The notes under the pieces were generated by a model, which searched no databases, was not told where the DNA came from, and saw only the letters and a list, made by a program, of their open reading frames with translations. Of a stretch of DNA of 64,000 nt, positions 9,906 through 17,483 are shown piece by piece. The stretch's first letter is position 1. Every line of letters starts with the position of its first letter. The translations under genes were made by a program, and so were the position numbers. Source of the stretch: Glutamicibacter protophormiae (lineage in GTDB: Bacteria > Actinomycetota > Actinomycetes > Actinomycetales > Micrococcaceae); contig NZ_BMPH01000008.1 in NCBI RefSeq assembly GCF_014647495.1, positions 1 through 64,000 on the forward strand. Reading direction: 5' to 3'.

Positions 9906-10568
9906 ATGAGCAAGGACCACAGCGTGCAGAGCCAGCAGATCTCCGACGAATTTTCCGAACGCACGCTGGTCGCCCGAGAAACCGTCTATGAGGGCCGCAT
10001 CTGGAATGTGCTGCATGATTCCGTGGAGCTGTCCGACGAAGGCGTCATCATCGAACGCGACTACATCGCCCATCCCGGGGCGGTCACCGTGCTGGTGATC
10101 GACGACGATGAACGCGTGCTCATGATCAACCAGTACCGGCATCCAGTGGGGATGCGTTTGTGGGAGCTGCCGGCAGGACTGTTGGATGTCGCGGGAGAAC
10201 CACCGTTGGAAGCGGCCAAGCGCGAGCTGTGGGAAGAAGCAGACCGCACCGCGCAGCACTGGTCGATCCTGACTGACGTGTTCCTGAGTCCGGGCTCATC
10301 CTCGGAAGCCGTGCGCATCTACCTGGCCCGCGGAGTCGCGCTGGTCCCCGAGGACCGGCGCCACACCCGCACCGAAGAGGAAGCCGAACTGATCACCGAA
10401 TGGGTGCCGCTGGATGAAGCCGTCGCCCAGGTGCTGGCCGGCAAGATCCACAACCCCACGGCGGTCATCGGGCTGTTGGCAGCCAATGCGGCCCGCGCTG
10501 CGGGCTATGCCACGCTGCGCCATGCAGACGAGCCCTTCACCGTGCATCCGGGGCTTCGCCATCAGTAG
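9906..10568 (+). CDS. Nudix hydrolase, ADP-ribose pyrophosphatase type
   Basis: 220 residues. The Nudix box is seen as PAGLLDVAGEPPLEAAKREL plus WEEAD (about residues 91-117), with one extra residue between the leading G and E compared with the consensus, as in actinobacterial ADP-ribose pyrophosphatases; the usual Gly after EE is replaced by Asp-Arg. Upstream sequence (ARETVYEGRIWNVLHD, YIAHPGAV) matches that subfamily. Expected to cleave ADP-ribose to AMP and ribose 5-phosphate. ATG at 9906 with AGGAGAACC upstream. Its 3' end overlaps the xerD start region. Confidence 0.85.
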   Translation: MSKDHSVQSQQISDEFSERTLVARETVYEGRIWNVLHDSVELSDEGVIIERDYIAHPGAVTVLVIDDDERVLMINQYRHPVGMRLWELPAGLLDVAGEPPLEAAKRELWEEADRTAQHWSILTDVFLSPGSSSEAVRIYLARGVALVPEDRRHTRTEEEAELITEWVPLDEAVAQVLAGKIHNPTAVIGLLAANAARAAGYATLRHADEPFTVHPGLRHQ

Positions 10569-11508
10569 GACAGCCGAACCCGCACTGGGTTCCTCGTTTG
10601 CCCCCGGCTTGCGCCGCTATCTGCAGCACCTGGCCATTGAACGCGGATTGGCCGAGAATACGCTGTCCTCGTATCGACGGGACCTGACCCGCTATTTGGA
10701 AACGCTGGAAGCAGCCGGCGTGGGAACACCTGCAGCCATTACCGAGGCACACGTCAATGGCTACCTGCAGCAGCTGGCACGTGGCGATGAGGCACACCAG
10801 GCGCTCGGCGCCCGGTCGGTCGCGCGGCATACGGTTGCGGTGCGGCAACTGCACAAGTACTGGGAACTGGAAGGCATCTGCGAACCCAATCCGGCGCGCG
10901 ACGTTCAGCCTCCCGCCGTGGGGCAGTCGCTGCCCAAGGCCATCTCCATTGCCGAGGTCACGAGAATACTTGAATCAATTTCGCTGGACACCCCGGCGGG
11001 GCTGCGAGACCGGGCAATCCTTGAATTCCTGTACTCCACCGGAGCGCGCATTTCGGAAGTTGTCGCGCTGGACGTGGACGACCTGCATTTCGCCGATGAC
11101 GCGGTGGTCAGGCTGTTCGGCAAGGGGTCCAAGGAGCGTGTAGTCCCGGTGGGCGCCTATGCGCAGCGCGCAGTCAGCGACTACCTGGTCCGCTCCCGCC
11201 CCGGATTGGCGGCCAAGGGCAAAGGTACCCCTGCATTGTTCCTGAACCAGCGCGGCGGCCGGCTTTCCCGGCAGTCGGTCTGGATGATCCTGTCCAAGGC
11301 CGCGCAGCGGGCGGGCATCGCCACGGAAGTCTCGCCGCATACCCTGCGCCACTCATTCGCTACCCACCTGCTGGAAGGCGGTGCGGACGTGCGCGTGGTG
11401 CAGGAGCTGCTGGGCCACGCATCGGTGACCACAACCCAGATCTACACGAAGGTCAGCGTCGATTCACTGCGCGAGGCCTACCAGTTGGCGCACCCGCGCG
11501 TGAATTAG
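10522..11508 (+). CDS. xerD: site-specific tyrosine recombinase XerD
   Basis: About 328 residues. An N-terminal SAM-like core-binding domain (RYLQHLAIERGLAENTLSSYRRDL) precedes the catalytic domain with the R of STGARISEVVAL, HTLRHSFATHLLEGG (HxxR), LLGHAS (H) and the tyrosine nucleophile in QIYTKV. XerD acts with XerC at dif to resolve chromosome dimers. The frame opens earlier; I chose ATG at 10522, overlapping the Nudix gene by 47 bases, but the exact start is uncertain because homology begins only around AEPALGSSFAPGLRRYL. The location after the ADP-ribose pyrophosphatase gene is typical of Actinobacteria. Confidence 0.9.
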   Translation: MQTSPSPCIRGFAISRTAEPALGSSFAPGLRRYLQHLAIERGLAENTLSSYRRDLTRYLETLEAAGVGTPAAITEAHVNGYLQQLARGDEAHQALGARSVARHTVAVRQLHKYWELEGICEPNPARDVQPPAVGQSLPKAISIAEVTRILESISLDTPAGLRDRAILEFLYSTGARISEVVALDVDDLHFADDAVVRLFGKGSKERVVPVGAYAQRAVSDYLVRSRPGLAAKGKGTPALFLNQRGGRLSRQSVWMILSKAAQRAGIATEVSPHTLRHSFATHLLEGGADVRVVQELLGHASVTTTQIYTKVSVDSLREAYQLAHPRVN

Positions 11509-11534
11509 TCGAACGCGCAAGGAGAAGAACCATC

Positions 11535-12032
11535 ATGAGTGTGGACAAGACCCAGCCCCAGCCGGTGGCGCTGATGCTGGTCCTGCGCGGGCAGGGGGAA
11601 ACCCGGCAGGTGCTGCTTGGCCGCAAGCTGACCGGCTTCGGCGCCGGCAACATGGTGGCGCCCGGGGGCAAGATCGAGCCGGGGGAGCAGGCGGCGTCAG
11701 CAGCGGTCCGTGAGCTGGAAGAAGAGACCTCGCTGCGGGTGGCTGCGGAATGCGCGGACCACAGGGCCACGATACTGTTTCGTTTTCCGGCGCGGCCCGC
11801 TTCGGACATGGATTGCCAGGTGTTCCTGGCCACCAGCTACGACGGCGAACCGGCGGCCAGCGGGGAACTGGAGCCGCACTGGTATCCGGTGGCCGACCTG
11901 CCGGTCGAGCAAATGTGGCAGGACGCGGAGCACTGGCTTCCGCGCATCATCGGCGGGGAAATGTTCACTGCAACTGTCATCATGGCTCAGGACAACCTCG
12001 GCGTTACGACGGTGCGGATCAGCTCCTGGTAG
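11535..12032 (+). CDS. MutT/MTH1-like Nudix hydrolase
   Basis: 165 residues. The Nudix box is APGGKIEPGEQAASAAVRELEEET (written here in parts: G-G-K at about 43, R-E-L-E-E-E at about 60). The preceding GRKLTGFGAGNMVAPGG resembles the substrate loop of MTH1-type 8-oxo-dGTP diphosphatases, so sanitising oxidised nucleotides is the likely role. ATG at 11535 follows AAGGAGAAGAACC. The 3' end overlaps the convergent XRE regulator gene by 14 bases. Confidence 0.85.
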   Translation: MSVDKTQPQPVALMLVLRGQGETRQVLLGRKLTGFGAGNMVAPGGKIEPGEQAASAAVRELEEETSLRVAAECADHRATILFRFPARPASDMDCQVFLATSYDGEPAASGELEPHWYPVADLPVEQMWQDAEHWLPRIIGGEMFTATVIMAQDNLGVTTVRISSW

Positions 12033-12273
12033 CCGGCGTGGCGTCCTGCCCGGCCTCGGCCTGGGGGTTCTCGGGCTCGTAGACCAGCAGGTCCCCGGGC
12101 TGGCAGTCCAGGACTTCGCACAGCGACTGCAACGTGGTGAAGCGGACTGCCTTGGCCCGCCCGTTCTTCAGCACCGCGAGATTGGCCGGAGTGATTCCGA
12201 TGCGTTCGGCCAGCTCTCCGACCGCCATCTTCCGCCGGGCAAGCATGACGTCGATGTCTACCCTGATCCCCAT
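12019..12273 (-). CDS. YozG-type XRE family transcriptional regulator
   Basis: 84 residues, almost entirely a Cro/CI helix-turn-helix domain (MLARRKMAVGELAERIGITPANLAVLKNG, then FTTLQSLCEVLDCQPGDLL). This form is the short YozG-like group that usually pairs with a DUF2975 membrane protein, exactly as found here. Its ATG overlaps the DUF2975 stop (TGATG at 12273), so the two are translationally coupled. Likely represses its own operon through the inverted repeat at 12783-12820. Confidence 0.88.
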   Translation of the reverse strand: MGIRVDIDVMLARRKMAVGELAERIGITPANLAVLKNGRAKAVRFTTLQSLCEVLDCQPGDLLVYEPENPQAEAGQDATPATRS

Positions 12274-12770
12274 CAGATGACACCGCCGAGTTCGGTGCGC
12301 AGCGCGGCGGCCTGCGCCTCGGTCCGCGTGGCCTGGATGAGCAGTTGGCGCAGGACGTAGACGATCACGGAAATTCCGGCCAGCAGGATTCCGAAGCCGC
12401 CGATGAGCAGGACCATCCCGGGGGCGATATCCTCGCCGGGCGCCAGCAGGGCGGCTAGGGCGAAGGTAGCCAGCGAGCCCGCGGCGACGGACACGATAAT
12501 CGGCGAGACGTATTTGAACGACGCCGGGTCGAAAACCGTGCTTCGGGCCGCGCGGGTGGCCAGTTTCCAGACGCAGACCGCGCAGATCTCAATGACGATC
12601 CCCGCGAGGACCAGATAGGCAAGCAGCGCGACCGCAGGCACTTCAGGCGCCCCGGGGCGTGCCACCTCATTCACCGCAATCATCGGAACCATGCCCACTT
12701 GGACGAAGAGCGTCCCGGCAAGGACCACGGACAAAATCACCCTGAGCGCCATAATGCTGATTCGGCTCAC
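12273..12770 (-). CDS. DUF2975 family membrane protein
   Basis: About 165 residues with four hydrophobic segments (roughly 5-30, 45-68, 88-112 and 120-145), the usual DUF2975 layout. Function is unknown; such proteins occur with YozG-type XRE regulators. I take GTG at 12770 as start because GTGAGG lies 6 bases upstream; another GTG at 12782 and an ATG at 12752 are in frame. The start lies just 12 bases from a 38-base inverted repeat that is probably its operator. Confidence 0.82.
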   Translation of the reverse strand: MSRISIMALRVILSVVLAGTLFVQVGMVPMIAVNEVARPGAPEVPAVALLAYLVLAGIVIEICAVCVWKLATRAARSTVFDPASFKYVSPIIVSVAAGSLATFALAALLAPGEDIAPGMVLLIGGFGILLAGISVIVYVLRQLLIQATRTEAQAAALRTELGGVI

Positions 12771-12782
12771 GGTTGACCTCAC

Positions 12783-12820
12783 TTATCGTTTAGCAGATGG
12801 TATCTATCGTTAAACGATAA
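12783..12820 (-). promoter_or_regulatory. operator of the XRE/DUF2975 operon
   Basis: A perfect 10-base inverted repeat, TTATCGTTTA (12783-12792) and TAAACGATAA (12811-12820), is separated by 18 bases, with a further TATCGTT half-site (12805-12811) overlapping the right arm. It lies immediately upstream of the minus-strand DUF2975-XRE operon, so the encoded regulator is the obvious candidate to bind. Confidence 0.65.
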
Positions 12821-12885
12821 CTCTTGGCAGGTGATTCGACAATTCTGATTGGGTCCGTTCCTCCCGCGGTACTTGCCTCGGACGC

Positions 12886-12924
12886 AAAAAACCGCCGGCC
12901 CGGACATGATGTCCGGGCCGGCGG
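12886..12924 (-). terminator. terminator after prpC
   Basis: A 16-base GC-rich arm at 12892-12907 pairs perfectly with 12909-12924; on the minus strand it is followed by six T. It ends the gntR-prpDBC transcript. Confidence 0.9.
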
Positions 12925-12938
12925 CTCAGCGCGGCTGC

Positions 12939-14081
12939 TTACAGTGCGCGCTGCTCCGGGCCGTTGTAGGCCGACAGCGGGCGGATCAGGGCGTTCGAGG
13001 CGCGCTGCTCCATGATGTGTGCCGTCCAGCCGGTGATGCGTGCCGCGATGAAGATCGGGGTGAACATCTCGGTGTCGAAGCCCATCAGGTGGTAGGTCGG
13101 GCCGGCCGGGTAATCCAGGTTCGGCTTGATCGACTTGGCTTCGTCCATGGCTGCTTCCAGGCCGTCGTACAGGCCCAGCATTTCGTGGCGGCCGTAGTGC
13201 TCGATCATACGGTCCAGTGCGGCCTTCATGGTCGGGACGCGGGAATCACCGTGCTTGTAGACGCGGTGGCCGAAGCCCATGACCTTCTTCTTGGCGGCCA
13301 GGGCCTCTTCCATCCAGGCCTTGGCGCGCTTGGCCGCATCCTCGCGGGACTCGTCCTTGTCGATGCCGATCTCGGTGAAGGTGTGCATGACAGCCTCGTT
13401 GGCGCCGCCGTGCAGCGGGCCCTTCAGGGCGCCGATGGCACCGGTGACGGCCGAATGCAGGTCCGACAGGGTCGAGGTGATGACGCGGGCGGTGAAGGTC
13501 GACGCGTTGAACGAGTGCTCTGCGTAGAGCACCATCGACACGCGGAAGGCGTCGACAACCTCTGGTGCGGCTTCTTCGCCGAAAGTCATCCACAGGAAGT
13601 TGGCGGCGTAATCCAGGTCGTCGCGCGGCGGGACGACGTCCAGGCCGCGGCGGCGGCGCTGGTCGTAGGCCACGACAGCCGGGAAGGCTGCGAACAGTTC
13701 CTTGGACTTCAGCAGCTCGGCCTCGACGGAGGAGTTCTCCGACTGCGAGTGGTTGGCTCCGATCACGGAGACCGCGGTGCGGCCCACATCCATCGGGTGG
13801 CAGTCGGCCGGCAGCAGGTCGATGGCTGCCTTGACCGCTGGATCCAAGGTGCGGTTGGCACGCTCGAATGCGGTGAATTCGATCAGTTCGCTCTGGGAAG
13901 GCAGTTCGCCATTCCACAGCAGCAGGGCAACCTCTTCGAAGGACTTGGACGCCGCCAGATCCTGTACCGGGTAACCGCGGTAGAGCAGGGAATTGGTCTC
14001 CGGGTTGACCTTGGATACGGCGGTGTAGTCGACGACGACTCCAGCCAGGCCCTTCTTGATGTCTTCGGTGCTCGTGCTCAT
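12939..14081 (-). CDS. prpC: 2-methylcitrate synthase
   Basis: 380 residues of the citrate synthase family. The catalytic residues are visible: His in GPLHGGANE, His in GFGHRVYKHGD and Asp in MGFDTEMFTP. Operon context (prpD, prpB, prpE) makes it the methylcitrate-cycle enzyme that condenses propionyl-CoA with oxaloacetate, although such enzymes often also accept acetyl-CoA. The start is ATG at 14081 with AGGAGGAG 8 bases upstream; the frame stays open further upstream but runs through an intercistronic hairpin. Last gene of the operon. Confidence 0.92.
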   Translation of the reverse strand: MSTSTEDIKKGLAGVVVDYTAVSKVNPETNSLLYRGYPVQDLAASKSFEEVALLLWNGELPSQSELIEFTAFERANRTLDPAVKAAIDLLPADCHPMDVGRTAVSVIGANHSQSENSSVEAELLKSKELFAAFPAVVAYDQRRRRGLDVVPPRDDLDYAANFLWMTFGEEAAPEVVDAFRVSMVLYAEHSFNASTFTARVITSTLSDLHSAVTGAIGALKGPLHGGANEAVMHTFTEIGIDKDESREDAAKRAKAWMEEALAAKKKVMGFGHRVYKHGDSRVPTMKAALDRMIEHYGRHEMLGLYDGLEAAMDEAKSIKPNLDYPAGPTYHLMGFDTEMFTPIFIAARITGWTAHIMEQRASNALIRPLSAYNGPEQRAL

Positions 14082-14120
14082 GGTCGTACTCCTCCTGAAT
14101 TGTCTTTCAAGACTTTTAGG

Positions 14121-14165
14121 CCGGTAGCGCGGGCCGTCGAAGTTATCGACGGCCCGCGCCACCGG
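14121..14165 (-). other. long intercistronic hairpin between prpB and prpC
   Basis: A perfect 14-base stem (14127-14140 with 14146-14159) around a 5-base loop, extended by CCGGT/ACCGG after one mismatch. It is not followed by a T run on the minus strand and is 40 bases ahead of prpC, so it looks more like an RNA stability or attenuation element than a full terminator. A small GTCTT/AAGAC stem lies at 14102-14113. Confidence 0.6.
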
Positions 14166-14194
14166 ACGCTGCCACAGTGTGGTGTGGCTCCTGT

Positions 14195-15124
14195 TTAGAG
14201 ATTCGCGCTGTTGGAATCAATGTCCAGGGTTGGGACCTGGAAGTTGAAGATTCCGGTGTCGAACCGGTTGTATGCTTCGTAGTCCACCAGTTCGTACAGT
14301 CGTGACCTGGTTAACATGTTATCCACTTCACGCTGCTGCGTGCCGTCTTCGCTGATCGCGTCCAGCACCCGCTCAGCCGCGCCCATGGCGCTGCGCAGCA
14401 GGGTCACCGGGTAGATGATCAAGGCGACGCCTGCATCGGCCAGTTCCTGGCGGTTGAACAGTTCGGACTTGCCGAACTCGGTCATGTTGGCCAGCACCGG
14501 CACGTCCACCGCGTTGCAGATTGCTTCGAACTCGGCCACGTTCTTCATGGCCTCGGGGAAGATCGCGTCCGCACCGGCATCCACCATGGCCTTGGCGCGG
14601 TCCACGGCCGAAGCCAGGCCCTCGACCGCACGGATGTCCGTGCGGGCCATGATCAGGAAGTTCTCATCGATGCGTGCGTCAGCGGCGGCTGCGATGCGCT
14701 TGAGCATGGTTTCGGTATCCACCACGTTCTTGCCATCCAGGTGCCCGCAGCGCTTCGGGTTGAACTGGTCCTCGATGTGGCAGCCGGCCAGGCCGGCGTA
14801 TTCCAGCTCCTGGATGGTGCGCGCCACGTTCATCGGCTCGCCGAAGCCGGTGTCGGCATCCACGATCGATGGGAGGTCGGTCATGCGGGCGATCTGCCCG
14901 GCGCGGGTGGCAACCTCGGTCAGCGAGGTCAGGCCGATGTCCGGGAGGCCCAGGTCATTGGCCAGCACCGCGCCGGAGATGTAGACGCCGTCGAAGTTCT
15001 TCTCGCTGATCAGCTTGGCCGAGAGCGGGTTGAAGGCGCCTGGGAACTGGCGGGCAGCTCCCGGGGTCAGCATTTCGCGCAGCGCGACGCGCTTTGCGGC
15101 TGGGGTCTTGGTTGAATACAACAT
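14195..15124 (-). CDS. prpB: methylisocitrate lyase
   Basis: 309 residues of the isocitrate lyase / PEP mutase superfamily. Active-site features: KRCGH (catalytic Cys), DADTGFG (metal and substrate loop), and GCHIEDQ. It cleaves 2-methylisocitrate to pyruvate and succinate, the last step of the methylcitrate cycle. The ATG at 15124 lies 2 bases after the prpD stop, so translation is coupled. Length matches the family. Confidence 0.94.
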   Translation of the reverse strand: MLYSTKTPAAKRVALREMLTPGAARQFPGAFNPLSAKLISEKNFDGVYISGAVLANDLGLPDIGLTSLTEVATRAGQIARMTDLPSIVDADTGFGEPMNVARTIQELEYAGLAGCHIEDQFNPKRCGHLDGKNVVDTETMLKRIAAAADARIDENFLIMARTDIRAVEGLASAVDRAKAMVDAGADAIFPEAMKNVAEFEAICNAVDVPVLANMTEFGKSELFNRQELADAGVALIIYPVTLLRSAMGAAERVLDAISEDGTQQREVDNMLTRSRLYELVDYEAYNRFDTGIFNFQVPTLDIDSNSANL

Positions 15125-15126
15125 GA

Positions 15127-16644
15127 TTAGAACAGTCCCTTAGGTGCGTTGTTCGCGTCGATCACACCGGCGGCGGCCTGGATGTTCAGCTGATCCAGCT
15201 CGCCGGCGGCCAGGTTCTCCAGGTTTTCCGCGGCGGCGATGAAGCGGTTGATCTCCGCCTCGTCGACCAGGCCTGCGGCCAGGGTGCGGAACTTGTTGAT
15301 GTACTGCTCGCGGGCGAACGGACGTGCGCCCAGCGGGTGAGCGTCGGCTACGGCGATCTCGTCGGTGATCACGGTGCCGTCGTTCAGGGTGATTTCCACC
15401 GAACCGCCGAAGGCCTTCTCCGAGATGTCCAGCGAGTGGTAGCGGCGGGTCCACTCGGCGTCTTCCTCGGTGGTCACCTTGTTCCACAGCTCCACGGTGT
15501 CGGCGCGGCCGGCACGCTCAGGGGAGTAGGAATCCACGTGGTGCCATGCGCCGTCCTGCAGTGCAACGGTGAAGATGTACGGGATCGAGTGGTCCAGGGT
15601 CTCGCGCGAAGCGGTCGGATCGTACTTCTGCGGGTCGTTCGCGCCGGAGCCGATGACGTAGTGGGTGTGGTGGCTGGTCTTGATCAGCACCGACTTCACG
15701 TTCTTCGGATCGGCGGCTTCCGGGTGCTCGCCGTGCAGCTTGCGGGCCAGGTCGATCCAGGCCTGTGCCTGGTACTCGGCCGAGTGCTCCTTGGTGTAGG
15801 TGTCCAGGATGGCGCGCTTGGCTTCGCCGGCCTCTGGCAGCGGCACTTCGTAGGCTGCGTCCTTGCCGTCCAGCATCCAGGCGATGACGCCGTCTTCGCC
15901 TTCGTAGATCGGGACAGGGGAGGTCTGGCCGCGCATGGCGCGGTCGGCGGCCTCAACAGCCATCTTGCCTGCGAAGGCCGGGGCGTGCGCCTTCCAAGTG
16001 GAGATTTCGCCCTTGCGCGACTGACGGGTGGCGGTGGTGGTGTGCAGGCCCTGGCCAACGGCCTGGAAAATGGTCTCGACGTCCAGGCCCAGCAGGGTGC
16101 CGATTCCGGCGGCGGCCGACGGGCCGAGGTGGGCAACGTGGTCGATCTTGTGCTTGTGCAGGCAGATGGCCTTGACCAGGTCGACCTGAATCTCGTAGCC
16201 GGTGGCGATGCCGCGGATCAGGTCCTTGCCCGAAGCGCCGGTGTGCTGTGCCACGGCCAGGATCGGCGGGATGTTGTCGCCCGGGTGGGAGTACTCGGCG
16301 GCCAGGAAGGTGTCGTGGTAGTCGAGCTCGCGCACTGCCACGCCGTTGGCCCAGGCTGCCCACTCAGGGGAAACCTTCTCGGAAATGCCGAATACCGAGG
16401 CGCCCTGGCCGCCGGTGGACGGCGCATGGGTCAGTGCCTGGGAGCGGGCTGCGACGATCGGGCCGCGGTTCAGCGAGGCGATGGCCACCGAGGCGTTGTC
16501 GATGATGCGGTTGATGATCATCTCGGTGACTTCGCTGGTTACCTCGACCGGATCGGCGGCAACGGTGGCGATCTTATGGGCCAGCTGGTCTTCGCGGGCC
16601 AGGTTTTCCTCGGAGCGGTATACGCGTACTGGGTGGTTGATCAT
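15127..16644 (-). CDS. prpD: 2-methylcitrate dehydratase, MmgE/PrpD family
   Basis: 505 residues, usual length for PrpD. It dehydrates 2-methylcitrate to methylaconitate (or on to methylisocitrate). Family landmarks include the N-terminal [17 protein letters not shown], the central [17 protein letters not shown] and [16 protein letters not shown]. Start ATG at 16644 with AAAGGTAGC upstream; the frame is open further upstream but that part overlaps the gntR gene in another frame. It follows gntR after 7 bases. Confidence 0.93.
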   Translation of the reverse strand: MINHPVRVYRSEENLAREDQLAHKIATVAADPVEVTSEVTEMIINRIIDNASVAIASLNRGPIVAARSQALTHAPSTGGQGASVFGISEKVSPEWAAWANGVAVRELDYHDTFLAAEYSHPGDNIPPILAVAQHTGASGKDLIRGIATGYEIQVDLVKAICLHKHKIDHVAHLGPSAAAGIGTLLGLDVETIFQAVGQGLHTTTATRQSRKGEISTWKAHAPAFAGKMAVEAADRAMRGQTSPVPIYEGEDGVIAWMLDGKDAAYEVPLPEAGEAKRAILDTYTKEHSAEYQAQAWIDLARKLHGEHPEAADPKNVKSVLIKTSHHTHYVIGSGANDPQKYDPTASRETLDHSIPYIFTVALQDGAWHHVDSYSPERAGRADTVELWNKVTTEEDAEWTRRYHSLDISEKAFGGSVEITLNDGTVITDEIAVADAHPLGARPFAREQYINKFRTLAAGLVDEAEINRFIAAAENLENLAAGELDQLNIQAAAGVIDANNAPKGLF

Positions 16645-16651
16645 GGAGATG

Positions 16652-17296
16652 CTACCTTTCGGATCCAACTGTGTATGTCTTGATGTGTGTAAAAGATTTG
16701 TGGAGGTGAACAGTGGTGGCGGCGGCCGCCACCTCGGCGTTCCCCTCGGCAATCGCCCAGGCAATGGCCGCGTGTTCGCGGGCCGAGTCGCGCAGCCTGT
16801 CGGAATTGTCCTTGGCCAGCCTGCGTACCCGCTGCAGGTGCACTCGCAGGGTGCGCAGCGCGGTGGCCAGATACGGGTTGTTGGCCGCGTCGTCGACCAT
16901 CTCGTCGAGCCGTGCGACCAGTTGGTAGTAGTCGTCTCGGGCTCCGGAGAGATCCGCCAGGTGCACTGCCTGGTCGAAATCCTCGGCCAGGGCTGCGAAC
17001 TGAGTGCGGTTCTCCGACAAGGCGGCCTGCCGGGCGCTGGTGATTTCCAGCGCGCGGCGCAGGACGAAGAGGTCTTCCAGATGGTCTTCGCTGACTTCTG
17101 AAACCACCACTCCACGGCCCCGCTGCGGGACCGCCAGTCCGTCGGCCACCAATCGGGCCAGTGCTTCACGCACCGGAGTGCGGGAAACTCCTAGTCGTTC
17201 CGACTGTTCAACCTCGGCAAGCACGGTTCCCGGGTGCAAGCGCCACTCGACGATGTCGGTGCGCAGGCTCTCGTAGACCTTGTCACTTGCTCTCAT
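16652..17296 (-). CDS. GntR/FCD family regulator of the propionate operon
   Basis: 214 residues: winged helix-turn-helix (about 5-70, [21 protein letters not shown]) and an FCD ligand-binding domain with conserved metal-type residues (about 80-205). As first gene of the prpDBC operon and divergent from prpE, it is the likely local regulator, perhaps responding to a methylcitrate-cycle intermediate. The start ATG lies 8 bases after a -10-like TATACA, so the transcript may be leaderless. The palindrome GTGTATACAC overlapping that box points to autoregulation. Confidence 0.88.
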   Translation of the reverse strand: MRASDKVYESLRTDIVEWRLHPGTVLAEVEQSERLGVSRTPVREALARLVADGLAVPQRGRGVVVSEVSEDHLEDLFVLRRALEITSARQAALSENRTQFAALAEDFDQAVHLADLSGARDDYYQLVARLDEMVDDAANNPYLATALRTLRVHLQRVRRLAKDNSDRLRDSAREHAAIAWAIAEGNAEVAAAATTVHLHKSFTHIKTYTVGSER

Positions 17297-17303
17297 GCTT
17301 CGA

Positions 17304-17334
17304 GTGTATACACAAACCGAGTCAAATGGGGCAA
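17304..17334 (-). promoter_or_regulatory. gntR-prpDBC promoter with operator 1
   Basis: On the minus strand TTGCCC (17334-17329), an 18-base spacer and TATACA (17310-17305) form a promoter. The -10 box is embedded in the perfect palindrome GTGTATACAC (17304-17313). A regulator bound here would block RNA polymerase. Confidence 0.6.
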
Positions 17335-17367
17335 AGGGCGGAAAATATTTTAGAAAAGTACGAAATA

Positions 17368-17410
17368 TGTATACACGGATGTTGTGATTGTGTGACTGTA
17401 GTCATAGGCT
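17368..17410 (+). promoter_or_regulatory. prpE promoter with operator 2
   Basis: TTGTGA (17382-17387), a 17-base spacer and TAGGCT (17405-17410) form a promoter for prpE. A second TGTATACA palindrome (17368-17375) lies just upstream of the -35 box, 63 bases (about six helical turns) from operator 1, suggesting joint control of both operons. Confidence 0.6.
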
Positions 17411-17483
17411 TATATATACGAGGACGAGTCCAGACATTTAACAGGACGCCGGGCAGCGACGCCCGACGCCGGAGGAGAACACC

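Noticed and set aside
12849-14198. 449-codon open frame antisense to prpC
   Set aside because: Antisense shadow of a clearly recognisable citrate synthase-family gene; common in GC-rich DNA.
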